Assembly: GCF_900155605.1 (NCBI RefSeq)
Contig: NZ_LT707420.1
Span: 1,687,205-1,751,204, forward strand
Direction: 5' to 3'
Source: Actinomyces marseillensis
GTDB lineage: Bacteria > Actinomycetota > Actinomycetes > Actinomycetales > Actinomycetaceae
Length of the DNA: 64,000 nt
Part shown: piece by piece, positions 26,846 to 35,924 of the stretch
Position numbering within the stretch: the stretch's first letter is position 1
How the letters are laid out: each line of letters begins with the position of its first letter
The notes under the pieces: model-generated
What the model was told of the DNA's origin: nothing
Seen by the model: only the letters and a program-made list of their open reading frames with translations
Database searches by the model: none
Program-made: the position numbers and the translations under genes

Positions 26846-27967
26846 ATGACACTAAGTATTTTGTGGTTTATCCTCATCGCCGTCCTGTGGACCATGTACC
26901 TGGTTCTCGAGGGCTTCGACTATGGCGTTGGAATGCTCCAAGGATTCCTCGCCCGCGACGATCGCGAGCGCACTCAGGCGCTGCGCACCATCGGCCCCCA
27001 CTGGGATGGCAATGAAGTGTGGCTTCTCACCGCCGGTGGAGCGACCTTCGCAGCATTCCCCGAGTGGTACGCCACGATGTTCTCCGGAATGTACTTGGCA
27101 CTCTTCCTGATCCTCCTCGCCCTGATCGTGCGCGTGTGCGCAGTTGAATGGCGTTCGAAGATCAAGTCCGAGAAGTGGCGCAGCATCTGGGATCGCACCC
27201 ACGCTGTATCGGCTCTCCTCGTTCCGCTCCTCTTCGGTGTTGCCTTCGCCAACCTGGTGCAGGGAATGAAGATCGAAGTTGTCACCCACGGCACCAATAC
27301 GGTGGTTGCCCCCGAGGATGTTCCCGCATCTTTGGCAACGGCTGTTCACCAGCTCACCGGCGGGTTCTTCTCTCTTCTCACCCCCTACACGCTCCTTGGC
27401 GGAGTCGTCCTGGTTGCCCTGTGCTTGGCACACGGTGCACAGTTCCTCGCGCTCAAGACCGAGGGCGACTTGCGCGAGCGAGCAAATACATTTGCTGCTC
27501 CCGCTTCTGTCGCGGCCACTGCTCTGGCAGCAATCTGGGTGATCTGGGGACAATTCGCATACTCGACGAATGTCTTCGCGTGGCTCCCGTTGCTCGTTGC
27601 AGCCCTGTGCTTGATCGCCCAGGCAGCCTTCTCCCAGAAGGCTCTGCGTCGTGAAGGATTGGCATTCCTCTTCTCCTGCATCGCAATGGCAGGCGCTGTC
27701 GCATGGATCTTCTCCGCGATGGCTCCCGCAGTGATGAAGTCGAGTATCAACCCCGCTTACTCACTGACCATTGAGCAGGCATCCTCGACCCAGGGAACGC
27801 TGATCGTCATGTCGATCGTGGCCTTGTGCCTCGTCCCCGTGGTTCTCGCCTACACTGTGTGGTCCTACTGGAAGTTCCGTTCTCGCGTTTCAACAAAGGA
27901 CGTGTCAACGGACACCGGTTTGATCTTCGACAAGATCAGACTGGATCAGAATTTCCTCGCGGGCTGA
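26846..27967 (+). CDS. cydB: Cytochrome bd oxidase subunit II
   Basis: A 373-residue partner of CydA with about 8-9 membrane helices. Conserved blocks are YLVLEGFDYGVGML near the N-terminus, the GPHWDGNEVWLLTAGGATFAAFP segment (both split across the family signature), and TPYTLLGGVVLVALCLAHGA. GGAAAGGAAG precedes the ATG. It is followed by a very strong terminator hairpin, then cydD 86 bases further on. Confidence 0.97.
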   Translation: MTLSILWFILIAVLWTMYLVLEGFDYGVGMLQGFLARDDRERTQALRTIGPHWDGNEVWLLTAGGATFAAFPEWYATMFSGMYLALFLILLALIVRVCAVEWRSKIKSEKWRSIWDRTHAVSALLVPLLFGVAFANLVQGMKIEVVTHGTNTVVAPEDVPASLATAVHQLTGGFFSLLTPYTLLGGVVLVALCLAHGAQFLALKTEGDLRERANTFAAPASVAATALAAIWVIWGQFAYSTNVFAWLPLLVAALCLIAQAAFSQKALRREGLAFLFSCIAMAGAVAWIFSAMAPAVMKSSINPAYSLTIEQASSTQGTLIVMSIVALCLVPVVLAYTVWSYWKFRSRVSTKDVSTDTGLIFDKIRLDQNFLAG

Positions 27968-27978
27968 TCCCCGCAGAG

Positions 27979-28014
27979 CTGGTGGCCTCGGGAAACCGGG
28001 GCCACCAGTTTTTT
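27979..28014 (+). terminator. Strong intrinsic terminator between cydAB and cydDC
   Basis: CTGGTGGCCTCGG (27979-27991) pairs with 27996-28008 through 13 bp including one G-U pair, capped by a GAAA tetraloop and followed by TTTTTT (28009-28014). It lies inside what would otherwise be a cydABDC operon, 40 bases before cydD. Confidence 0.9.
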
Positions 28015-28053
28015 CAGCGAGCATCTCCCCCTCAAAGGAAAGAAAATAGAGGA

Positions 28054-29754
28054 ATGCGCCCCCTGGACCCTCGACTGCTCAAATACGCACGAAGCGCCCG
28101 TCGCCACATCATCGTCATTTCGATCCTTGGCATTTTGACGGCGCTCCTTGTGATCGCACAGACTCTTGCGCTTTCTGCAGCTCTCTCCCCCGCGGTCACC
28201 TCTGGGGCAACTCTTGCACAACTGCGCATGCCCTTGTGCGTCCTTGCCGTGATCGTTGCGCTCCGGGCGGCCGTCATCGGGATTCGCGAGGCCCTTGGCC
28301 ACCGCGCTGCAGACCGAACGATCCGCGAGTTACGTGCACACGTCATCGACCACATCGCGCAATTGGGTCCGCGCTGGCGAGCAACAAACGGCAGCGAGGC
28401 CTCGACACTTCTTACGCGCGGCTTAAGTGATCTCTCTCCCTACTTCGTCGACTACCTACCCCAGCTTGTCCTTACTGCGACCGTCACTCCCCTTGCTTTG
28501 GCGACGATTCTCTATCTGGATTTTTGGTCGGCATTCATCGCAGCGATCGTCGTTCCTTTAATTCCTATTTTCATGGCGCTAATCGGCCGTTTCACGCAGG
28601 ATGCGTCCTCAGCAAAGCTTGAATCAATGCAACAGCTCGGTGCGCAGATGCTTGATCTCATTGCCGGATTACCCACCCTTCGAGCACTCGGTCGCGAAGG
28701 TGCCCCTCGAAAGCATCTTGCCGCGCTGTCCGCCTCGAACACGCGAGCAACTATGGGGACTTTGCGCGTTGCTTTCCTCTCGGGCGCTGTTCTTGAATTC
28801 CTCTCCACCTTATGCGTCGCGCTGGTCGCCGTTGAAGTCGGTATGCGCATGGTTTTCGGTAACGTCGATCTCTTCACTGGCCTCGCGGTCATCATGCTAG
28901 CCCCAGAGGTATTCGAGCCTCTTCGCCAGGTTGGTGCGCAATTTCATGCATCCGCGAACGGTGTCGCAGCAGCCGAGCGAGCCTTTGACATCCTCGAAAC
29001 GTCCGCAGTCACTGATGAAGATTCACTGTCTCCCTCTACTCTCGACTCAATTGACTGGTCGAGGACACAGATCGTCATCCGCGATCTTTCGATTGCTGCT
29101 CGCGGTGTGTGGGCGCCTGCCTGTGCCAATGCCGTTGTCCTTCCGGGTAAGCTCAATGTTCTCATCGGGCCTTCGGGCGCAGGAAAGACCAGTACGATTT
29201 ATGCGTTGATGCAGCTCATCGATCCAGATCACGGCGAAATTTGCTTGCGCAACCAGGACTCAGCCACAGATATCAATGTGCGTGAGCTTGCTCGTGAGCA
29301 ATGGTGGAAGACCATCACCTGGGTGCCGCAACACCCCACTTTGATCCCTGGAACTTTGCGCGAGCAGCTTCCCCCGGCCTCGAATGATGATCTCGAGGCC
29401 GCAGCCTCCCTGTGTGCTTTCAGCGACGTTCTCGATTCGCTTCCTCTTCGGTGGGATACTCCCATTGGCCAGGGAGGGATTGGCCTATCCGTTGGGCAAA
29501 GACAACGTTTTGCCCTGACTCGCGCGCTTGTAGCAACCACGCCCATCGTGATTTTGGATGAGCCAACCGCGCACCTCGATGCCGCCAGTGAAGAAGTTGT
29601 TCTCCGCGCGATTGAAACCCTGCGCGGGCAAGGCCGAACGGTCATCGCTATCGCGCACAGGCAGGCGTTAATCGAGGCAGCAGATCAGATTATTCAGATC
29701 CACAGCATGCAGATGAACGAAGAAGAACTCGAAGAAGTGGAAGGAGGCAAGTAG
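28054..29754 (+). CDS. cydD: Thiol reductant ABC exporter subunit CydD
   Basis: A 566-residue half-transporter: an exporter-type membrane domain with six helices (residues about 10-310), then an ATPase domain with Walker A GPSGAGKTS, signature LSVGQRQR and Walker B IVILDEP. With CydC it exports glutathione/cysteine-type thiols or heme-related compounds needed to assemble cytochrome bd (family knowledge). The frame is open far upstream into cydB, but ATG 28054, after AAAGGAAAGAAAATAGAGGA, gives the usual short N-terminus. The signature LSVGQ is a natural variant of LSGGQ. The stop precedes cydC by 2 bases. Confidence 0.93.
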   Translation: MRPLDPRLLKYARSARRHIIVISILGILTALLVIAQTLALSAALSPAVTSGATLAQLRMPLCVLAVIVALRAAVIGIREALGHRAADRTIRELRAHVIDHIAQLGPRWRATNGSEASTLLTRGLSDLSPYFVDYLPQLVLTATVTPLALATILYLDFWSAFIAAIVVPLIPIFMALIGRFTQDASSAKLESMQQLGAQMLDLIAGLPTLRALGREGAPRKHLAALSASNTRATMGTLRVAFLSGAVLEFLSTLCVALVAVEVGMRMVFGNVDLFTGLAVIMLAPEVFEPLRQVGAQFHASANGVAAAERAFDILETSAVTDEDSLSPSTLDSIDWSRTQIVIRDLSIAARGVWAPACANAVVLPGKLNVLIGPSGAGKTSTIYALMQLIDPDHGEICLRNQDSATDINVRELAREQWWKTITWVPQHPTLIPGTLREQLPPASNDDLEAAASLCAFSDVLDSLPLRWDTPIGQGGIGLSVGQRQRFALTRALVATTPIVILDEPTAHLDAASEEVVLRAIETLRGQGRTVIAIAHRQALIEAADQIIQIHSMQMNEEELEEVEGGK

Positions 29755-29756
29755 TT

Positions 29757-31592
29757 ATGCGGATCCTCACTCCTCAAGAACGTTCCTCCCTGCGCTGGGC
29801 TATTTCTTTGCTGCGCGTTGACAAATGGCGTTTTGTCTCTGCTCTCCTTCTTGCAAGTCTGGGCATTGGGTCCTCGATTGCACTTGGTGCCACTTCTGCT
29901 TGGCTTATTGCGCGTGCTTCCCAGATGCCCCCTGTTCTGGTTCTTTCTGTTGCCGCTACATCGGTGCGCCTCTTCGGTGTCTCACGTGCACTCCTGCGTT
30001 ACATTCAACGCCTTGTCTCCCATCGAGTCGCTCTCGAGGGAATGGATCACCTTCGTCTGCACCTCTATGACCAAATTGCGCAGGCAGATCTGAGCCACGT
30101 CACTTCCCTGCGTCGCGGAGACCTTCTTGCACGCATCGGTTCCGATGTTGATGAAGTCGGCGACTTTATCGTGAAATCGGCTCTTCCGGCCGGGGTCGCA
30201 GCCATTGTTGGCTGTGGAACCGTCGGGGCCCTGGCGCTCTTATCACCGGGGGCGGCAGTGATCTTGGCACTGTGTCTTATCGCTTCGGGTGTGCTCGCTC
30301 CTCTTGTCACCGCTCGCGCACAACGAGCTGCCCAAGTCGAAGGTATTGAGGCACGTAGCTCTTTGAGTTCTGCCCTTGTCACACTTATTGACGGTTATGA
30401 CGAGTTGGCGATCAATGGATTGGTCGGCCGCGCTCAGGCAGAGCTTGAACGCGCTGAGGACCGTATTGAGTCCTCACGAAAGGGCGCAGCGCGCGCCTCC
30501 GCTTGGGCTCAGTTCATTGATCGAGCAGCAATGGGATGCGCCGTTGTCGGAGCCTTGCTCGTAGGGATCCCCAGCGTCAACGCTCAGATCCTCAGTGCGG
30601 TGGCTTTAGCCGTTATTGCACTCACTCCCCTGTCTTCTTTCGAAGCATCCTCTCAAATGAATTCCGCTGTCGCCCAGCTCGTGCGTTCTGCACAGGCAGC
30701 AGCGCGCATTGATGAACTCATCGGGCCCAGGGCTCTTCTATCTGCAAAGAATGCTGGCCAAGAAACAGCTGACTCCACGCAAGGCGCCCACGCGGCCTCG
30801 GGAAAGCACAAGGAAACGATCACGCCAGAAATGGTGAGCTCGCCGCTTCTGCGTGCTGAAAACCTCTCGATCGCGTGGCCGAATAGCCCCGAGCTTGTTG
30901 AAGGACTCGACCTCGAAGTCGAGCGTGGACGGTCCATAGCAATTGTCGGCCCCTCGGGGATCGGGAAAACAACACTTCTCTACACTCTTGCGGGTCTCAT
31001 TCCGCCGCGAGAGGGAAGCCTTACCCTCAACGATGTCAGTCTCATGGACATTCCCCACCAGGAGAGCTCATCAGTTCTCCAAGTGACCGCTGAAGATGCC
31101 CATATTTTCGCGACAAGCATTTTTGAGAACCTCCGCGTCGCAAACCCAGATCTGGACAAACAACAGGCCCTCGACTTACTCAGCGCAGTCGGCCTCGAGC
31201 AGTGGTGCGCTTCTTTGCCGGAGGGAATCGATACCCTCATCGGCGCCGGCGCGACTGGAGTTTCCGGTGGAGAGCGCCGCAGACTCTTGGTCGCACGAGC
31301 TCTTGCTTCCCCGGCGCCTATCATTCTCATTGACGAGGCCAGTGAGCATTTGGATCCCCAATCAGCCGACGCGCTCATGCGCACTTTGGCGCAACGTACC
31401 CGTCAGCGTGGTTTGCTCATTGTCACGCACCGCTTGAGTGCTCTTCAACTGGCCGATGAGATTATCCTGATGGGGTATCCCGATGGAGATCCTCGCAAGC
31501 GCCCAGCACAGATCATTGCGCGAGGAACTTTCGAGCAGCTCGCCCAAAACAACGAGCACTTCCGTTGGGCACTGAGTCAGGAGGACCAATGA
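29757..31592 (+). CDS. cydC: Thiol reductant ABC exporter subunit CydC
   Basis: A 611-residue half-transporter partner of CydD. The membrane domain contains LGIGSSIALGATSAWLIARASQMPP, a CydC hallmark, then VRLFGVSRALLRYIQRLVSH. A charged linker of about 50 residues near 325-375 (GQETADSTQGAHAASGKHKE) precedes the ATPase domain, which has Walker A GPSGIGKTT, signature VSGGERRR and Walker B IILIDEASEHLD. It overlaps the histidine kinase start by 4 bases (ATGA), giving translational coupling. Confidence 0.94.
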   Translation: MRILTPQERSSLRWAISLLRVDKWRFVSALLLASLGIGSSIALGATSAWLIARASQMPPVLVLSVAATSVRLFGVSRALLRYIQRLVSHRVALEGMDHLRLHLYDQIAQADLSHVTSLRRGDLLARIGSDVDEVGDFIVKSALPAGVAAIVGCGTVGALALLSPGAAVILALCLIASGVLAPLVTARAQRAAQVEGIEARSSLSSALVTLIDGYDELAINGLVGRAQAELERAEDRIESSRKGAARASAWAQFIDRAAMGCAVVGALLVGIPSVNAQILSAVALAVIALTPLSSFEASSQMNSAVAQLVRSAQAAARIDELIGPRALLSAKNAGQETADSTQGAHAASGKHKETITPEMVSSPLLRAENLSIAWPNSPELVEGLDLEVERGRSIAIVGPSGIGKTTLLYTLAGLIPPREGSLTLNDVSLMDIPHQESSSVLQVTAEDAHIFATSIFENLRVANPDLDKQQALDLLSAVGLEQWCASLPEGIDTLIGAGATGVSGGERRRLLVARALASPAPIILIDEASEHLDPQSADALMRTLAQRTRQRGLLIVTHRLSALQLADEIILMGYPDGDPRKRPAQIIARGTFEQLAQNNEHFRWALSQEDQ

Positions 31593-33235
31593 GCCCGGAG
31601 AGGACCGACTCTCGACTTCTTGAGGCTGCACTCGATGTGACCTCAAGCCTCGACCTCCAGCGAATTCTGGAAAACTTCGTCGAACGCGCATGCGCATTAA
31701 CCGGTGCACGCTACGCAGGATTGTCGGTTCTCGACACGTGGGGTGATACGACAATGTCCGTCGAATTCGGCGATGCCCCCGCAGGAAACGCCTCGCCGGA
31801 CCAGCTTCCCGGTGAGCTCGTCGAGCGTATTACCGACGAGGGCTACGTTATTTTGAACGATCCGAGCCTGCTTGAAAACCTCCCGGGTTTCGAGAATTTC
31901 CTCGGCGTTTCAGTGACTTTCCAAGGCCAGGTCTACGCCCGCCTGTATTTGGTTAATCGCCTGGGAGGATTTGGACTGAGCGCGCTACGCATTGTCCAGA
32001 CGCTAGCCTCGGCCGCGGGAATTGCTGTTGAAAACGCTCACCTGTATGCAGATGCTCGACGACGCGCCAGGTGGATCCGCGCTTCCCAACAGCTCACGAC
32101 TTCGATGCTTGAGGGCGCGGATGAAGAAGAAGGCCTTACTCTGATTGCCCAGACCGTTCGCGAGGTTTCGCAAGCAGATACGGCGATTATCGTTCTGCCT
32201 TCGGTCAAAGACACGTGGGCTGCGGAAATTACCGATGGGCATCACGCGGATCGTCTTCTCGGCGTAATGTTCCCACCCGAGGGCCGCGCAATGTCGGTGC
32301 TTAATGAGGGAACCGGCATGATCGTTGATTCCCTCGCCCGCGCTCAGACTATGCGTATCCCTGAGTTCACTGAATTCGGCCCTGCGCTTTATGCTCCTCT
32401 ACGCGGGAGAGGAAAGCCTGCGGGAGTCCTCATTTTGCTCCGCTTACCAGGCAAACCAGAATTCGACTACTCCGAACTTGCCCTCGCTGAGTCCCTCGCT
32501 GCTCAAGCTGCTCTTGCTTTGGAACTTGCTTCAGCGCGTCACGCGGAAGACGTCGCTTCCCTTCTGGATGAGCGCGACCGTATCGGTCGGGATCTTCACG
32601 ATTTCGCAATTCAACAGCTCTTTGCTGCGGGAATGCAGTTGGACGCTACCAAGCAAAAAGTTAGCGAAGAGCAGCTTGAGGTCAGCGAAGTCATTCACGC
32701 CCTTGACCTCTCCTTGGCGTCCATTGACGAGGCCGTGCGCCAGATCCGCGCAATCGTCCACAACCTGCGTGAACCAGATTCCAATGTGGGTCTAGTGGAG
32801 CGTATTCGTCGAGAGTCCTCGCTCTCGCGTTCTTTCTTGGGTTTTGCCCCCTCGCTGTTGATATCCGTTGATGGTCAAGCCGTCAACGAGCAAGCAGAGA
32901 GCGAAGACTGCCTCGTGGAATTGGTGGATTCCAGGGTCGATGACTCACGAAGTGATGACGCGGTCGCCGTCGTTCGAGAGGGACTGTCAAACATTGCCCG
33001 TCATGCTCACGCAACGGCTGGCGCTGTCAGTGTTGACCTTCACGGAGACACGAACTCAGGTAGCCTCACGGTGTCCATCGCAGACGACGGGGTTGGAATC
33101 GACCCTGAACACACGAGAAATTCAGGGCTTGCGAATATGGCAGAACGCGCGCGTCTGAACGGTGGAACATTCACGTTGGGGACAGGTTTAGAGGGGAAAG
33201 GCACCAGGATCACCTGGCGCGTCCCCCTGTCCTAA
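31589..33235 (+). CDS. GAF-domain sensor histidine kinase (DevS/NarX-like, HisKA_3)
   Basis: A 548-residue soluble kinase. Two GAF domains (residues about 15-165 and 175-320) are followed by a HisKA_3 dimerisation domain with phospho-acceptor His337 in DRIGRDLHDFAIQQL, and a GHKL ATPase domain with EGLSNIARHAHA and ADDGVGI. The layout is that of DevS/DosS, whose GAF domains sense oxygen, NO or redox through heme; whether heme binds here cannot be seen. No membrane helix is present. The ribosome-binding site GGAGG sits inside cydC and the start codon overlaps the cydC stop. The likely partner regulator is the convergent gene at 33245-33901. Confidence 0.9.
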   Translation: MSPERTDSRLLEAALDVTSSLDLQRILENFVERACALTGARYAGLSVLDTWGDTTMSVEFGDAPAGNASPDQLPGELVERITDEGYVILNDPSLLENLPGFENFLGVSVTFQGQVYARLYLVNRLGGFGLSALRIVQTLASAAGIAVENAHLYADARRRARWIRASQQLTTSMLEGADEEEGLTLIAQTVREVSQADTAIIVLPSVKDTWAAEITDGHHADRLLGVMFPPEGRAMSVLNEGTGMIVDSLARAQTMRIPEFTEFGPALYAPLRGRGKPAGVLILLRLPGKPEFDYSELALAESLAAQAALALELASARHAEDVASLLDERDRIGRDLHDFAIQQLFAAGMQLDATKQKVSEEQLEVSEVIHALDLSLASIDEAVRQIRAIVHNLREPDSNVGLVERIRRESSLSRSFLGFAPSLLISVDGQAVNEQAESEDCLVELVDSRVDDSRSDDAVAVVREGLSNIARHAHATAGAVSVDLHGDTNSGSLTVSIADDGVGIDPEHTRNSGLANMAERARLNGGTFTLGTGLEGKGTRITWRVPLS

Positions 33236-33244
33236 ACAAGGCTT

Positions 33245-33901
33245 TCAATTACGCCAAGCGGCGGCGCGCTGGCCGGCAACCCACGCTGCTACTTGGGTTC
33301 GGCGTTGCAACCCCATCTTCGAGAGCAGCGACGTGATGTGGTTCTTGACGGTCTTTTCAGCGACGCCAAGCTTTGCGCCGATCTCTCGGTTCGACAGTCC
33401 GTCCCCGATCAGTTCCAAAACTTTGCGTTCCGAAGGAGTCAGATCAGCCGTCGGATCGTCGTGATCTGCGCGCCGACGCGTCAGCGTGCGCTCATCCAGA
33501 AGAATACGCCCCTGTGCCACGGCCTTAATGACATCGGTGATTTCCGCACCTCGAACGGTCTTCAGGACGTAGGCACGTGCCCCCTTGGCAAGGGATTCAG
33601 CCAAGGCCTCGTCATCATCAAAGGAAGTCAGAACGATCGGACGGATCTCGGGGTTTGTCTGCCCGAGGGATTCCATGATGTCGATCCCCGTCCCGTCGGG
33701 GAGTTGAAGATCAACAAGGATGACATCAGGACTGACCAATTGCGCTCGACGCAAGGCGTCTTGGACCGTTCCAGCTTCTGCAACAACTTCAAGGTCATCT
33801 GCACGATCGACGATTTCCGCGATACCTCGGCGGACAATCTCATGATCATCGACGATCATGACGCGGATGGGAGTTTCAAATGCTTCTTCTGTTTCAGCCA
33901 C
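33245..33901 (-). CDS. NarL/DevR-type response regulator
   Basis: A 218-residue regulator. The receiver domain has acidic pair DD18-19, phospho-acceptor Asp64 in VILVDLQLPDG, a Ser/Thr switch in VLTSFDDDE and Lys in AYVLKT. The LuxR-type helix-turn-helix spans about 150-205 (LTPSERKVLELIGDGLSNREIG). It is the last gene of the minus-strand operon that runs from the DAK2 protein to rnc, overlapping rnc by 8 bases. Its stop is 9 bases from the stop of the GAF kinase on the other strand, so the two-component pair is convergent rather than cotranscribed. Confidence 0.93.
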   Translation of the reverse strand: MAETEEAFETPIRVMIVDDHEIVRRGIAEIVDRADDLEVVAEAGTVQDALRRAQLVSPDVILVDLQLPDGTGIDIMESLGQTNPEIRPIVLTSFDDDEALAESLAKGARAYVLKTVRGAEITDVIKAVAQGRILLDERTLTRRRADHDDPTADLTPSERKVLELIGDGLSNREIGAKLGVAEKTVKNHITSLLSKMGLQRRTQVAAWVAGQRAAAWRN

Positions 33902-34649
33902 GGGCTTCTCCTTCTGTTTTCTTCCGCGAGCGCTGCCTGGTCAGACGGGCAACAGCGTCCGCAGCAGCAGCATTTTCAGCATGTTTCTTTGAGGATCCGA
34001 CGCCCTGGCCAACCTGCTCAGTTCTCGAGGCGACGTGCGCATGCGCGGTAAACACCCTCTGGTGGTCGGGGCCTTCGCCCTCCACCTCGTAGGTGACTGC
34101 CCCCATATCGTGGGTGAAAGCAAACTCGGTGAGAGTCGTCTTCCAATCCTGCTCTGCAGCGCGTTCGACCGCGTGTACGAGAAGGAAACCAAGGTGACGC
34201 AAAATCGTCTCTCTGGCACCTTCAAGCCCAACACTTAAATAGGTTGCTCCAACGAGAGCCTCAAAGGTATCGGAAAGAATCGAGTCCTTGTCGCGTCCTC
34301 CGTGCGTGCTTTCCCCACGGCCAAGGTAAATGTACTCCCCCAGTTCGATGTGCCTTGCAGCTTGCGCAAGAGGCTCCTGAGACACGGTTGCGGCACGCAT
34401 CCGTGACAGCTCAGATTCAGGTACGTCGACGTGGCGATGGAAGAGTTCATCGGCAATAACGATGGAAAGAACAGAGTCTCCCAAGAACTCCAAACGCTCG
34501 TTATGCGCGATGCCCCCTGCCTCGTTTGCGTAGGAGCGGTGAATGAGCGCAAGGTCCAAGAGATCTTGGCGTACCGGGGTCCCCCATGCTTCAAGCAGGG
34601 TATCGGTTTGAGGGCGCGGCGGAACCGGGAGTTTCGATCGGCGAGCCAT
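33894..34649 (-). CDS. rnc: Ribonuclease III
   Basis: A 251-residue double-strand-specific endoribonuclease that processes rRNA and structured mRNAs. The signature ERLEFLGDSVLSIVIADEL is near residue 50. The second metal site is in KDSILSDTFEALVGA, and a C-terminal dsRNA-binding domain ends SSKKHAENAAAADAVARL. It starts by a TGATG overlap with the DUF177 gene and overlaps the response regulator gene downstream. Confidence 0.96.
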   Translation of the reverse strand: MARRSKLPVPPRPQTDTLLEAWGTPVRQDLLDLALIHRSYANEAGGIAHNERLEFLGDSVLSIVIADELFHRHVDVPESELSRMRAATVSQEPLAQAARHIELGEYIYLGRGESTHGGRDKDSILSDTFEALVGATYLSVGLEGARETILRHLGFLLVHAVERAAEQDWKTTLTEFAFTHDMGAVTYEVEGEGPDHQRVFTAHAHVASRTEQVGQGVGSSKKHAENAAAADAVARLTRQRSRKKTEGEARG

Positions 34650-35215
34650 CAGTTCTCATCCTGGTGCGAGAGCTGATCAAAAAGCCCCGCGAGCCCTGCA
34701 AGGCGCGGATCAATCACGACGTGCTCGTGGTCTTCGGGCAGATCCTCCCACTTTTCTCCGCACCCCGGGCACAGTCCCTGGCAATCGGGCTTGCACAGTG
34801 GCCGGTCTTCCATCAAAGTGACGATCCCATCGCGCACAATCGACTCGATATCGATCGTATCTTTTGCCGAGATCGTCAGGAAGTCATCGGCTTCTTCATC
34901 GTTTTCCTGGCGAAGGCGCTGGGCAGCTTTGGGCTCGAAGAATAGCTCATCAATATCGACGCTGTGGTGACGATGCACCTCGTCAAGGCAACGTACGCAT
35001 TCACCTTCAAGGTCGACGTCAGCGTGTACACGCACCAAAACACCATCATCAACCGAGGTGATTGCAACATCAATAGGAAGCTCACTGCCCGGAGCAACAC
35101 GCATGATGGAGGTCCCCAGGTCCTCGGGGACTTCCCACATCAGCTCATAGTCGCGCATTGATCCCGGCGAGCGAGAAAGATCGCGCAGGGAAATTTCTAG
35201 AGGACGTTCATTCAT
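34649..35215 (-). CDS. DUF177 (YceD-like) protein
   Basis: A 188-residue protein of the YceD/DUF177 family, associated with 23S rRNA accumulation and large-subunit assembly. Family features visible are VHADVDLEGECVRCLDEV in the middle and CKPDCQGLCPGCGEKWED near the C-terminus, with zinc-finger-like cysteine pairs. In most bacteria the L32 gene rpmF lies directly downstream, but here the stop codon overlaps the rnc start, so rpmF is absent from this place. The start overlaps the SepIVA-like gene by 8 bases. Confidence 0.9.
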   Translation of the reverse strand: MNERPLEISLRDLSRSPGSMRDYELMWEVPEDLGTSIMRVAPGSELPIDVAITSVDDGVLVRVHADVDLEGECVRCLDEVHRHHSVDIDELFFEPKAAQRLRQENDEEADDFLTISAKDTIDIESIVRDGIVTLMEDRPLCKPDCQGLCPGCGEKWEDLPEDHEHVVIDPRLAGLAGLFDQLSHQDEN

Positions 35216-35924
35216 GTTCTAAAGTCACATTCGTCAAATCACGACCATTGCGCTCGGCAATGGCGCGCCGACCGGCATCGGTGCGGCGTTGGAGTTCTTG
35301 GAGCAGCGAGGACAACTCGCTGAGCGAAGCCGAGGCGTACTCATCAGCGCCGGTACGCATCTGCTTTTCCTGGGCACGAGCCTGCGAAACGATCTCACGC
35401 GCACGTTCCTCGGCCATCTGCTTGATGTTTTCGCTTGAGATCAAGCGCTCCGCTTGGGCGTTCGCATCGGCCAGCGTATTTTCTGCATCCGATTGTGCCT
35501 GCGCGCGAACTCGAGCTGCTTCTTCCTCGGCCTTTTCACGGGTACGCTGCGCTTGCTCTTCAGCCTCGGCGACCAGCTGGTCCGCCTTCTCACGGGCCTC
35601 GTCGATTGTCGAACGAGCACGCGCGTTCGCCTCGGCAATAGTTGTTTCCGCAGCTGAGTCAGCACGCACCAGCACGGCGTCGGCATCGGCCACAACCGCA
35701 TCCGCAGCCTTCAAATCATCGGGAAGAGCTTCACGTGCTTGGTCAAGAAGATCCAATAGCTCAGCTCGGTTAACCATAACGGACGCCGAAAGCGGGACTG
35801 CACGCGCAGCTTCAAGGAGATCTTCAATTCGATCCAAAGCAGCAATGACGGTCGAGGGACCGTAGACTGTCTGGTCCTCCCACTGCTGCGCCGAATCCGC
35901 CTGCTCGTCGTGGGTCTCAGTCAT
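35208..35924 (-). CDS. SepIVA-like coiled-coil septation protein
   Basis: A 238-residue protein. The N-terminal 80 residues (TVYGPSTVIAALDRIEDLLEAA, SVMVNRAELLDLLDQAREALP) precede a long Ala/Glu/Arg coiled coil from about 85 to 195 without a membrane segment. The same kind of protein sits next to DUF177 and rnc in mycobacteria, where it is the DivIVA-related cell-envelope and septation factor SepIVA. That gene order is the main basis for the name. It overlaps coaD (8 bases) and the DUF177 gene (8 bases). Confidence 0.75.
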   Translation of the reverse strand: MTETHDEQADSAQQWEDQTVYGPSTVIAALDRIEDLLEAARAVPLSASVMVNRAELLDLLDQAREALPDDLKAADAVVADADAVLVRADSAAETTIAEANARARSTIDEAREKADQLVAEAEEQAQRTREKAEEEAARVRAQAQSDAENTLADANAQAERLISSENIKQMAEERAREIVSQARAQEKQMRTGADEYASASLSELSSLLQELQRRTDAGRRAIAERNGRDLTNVTLEHE

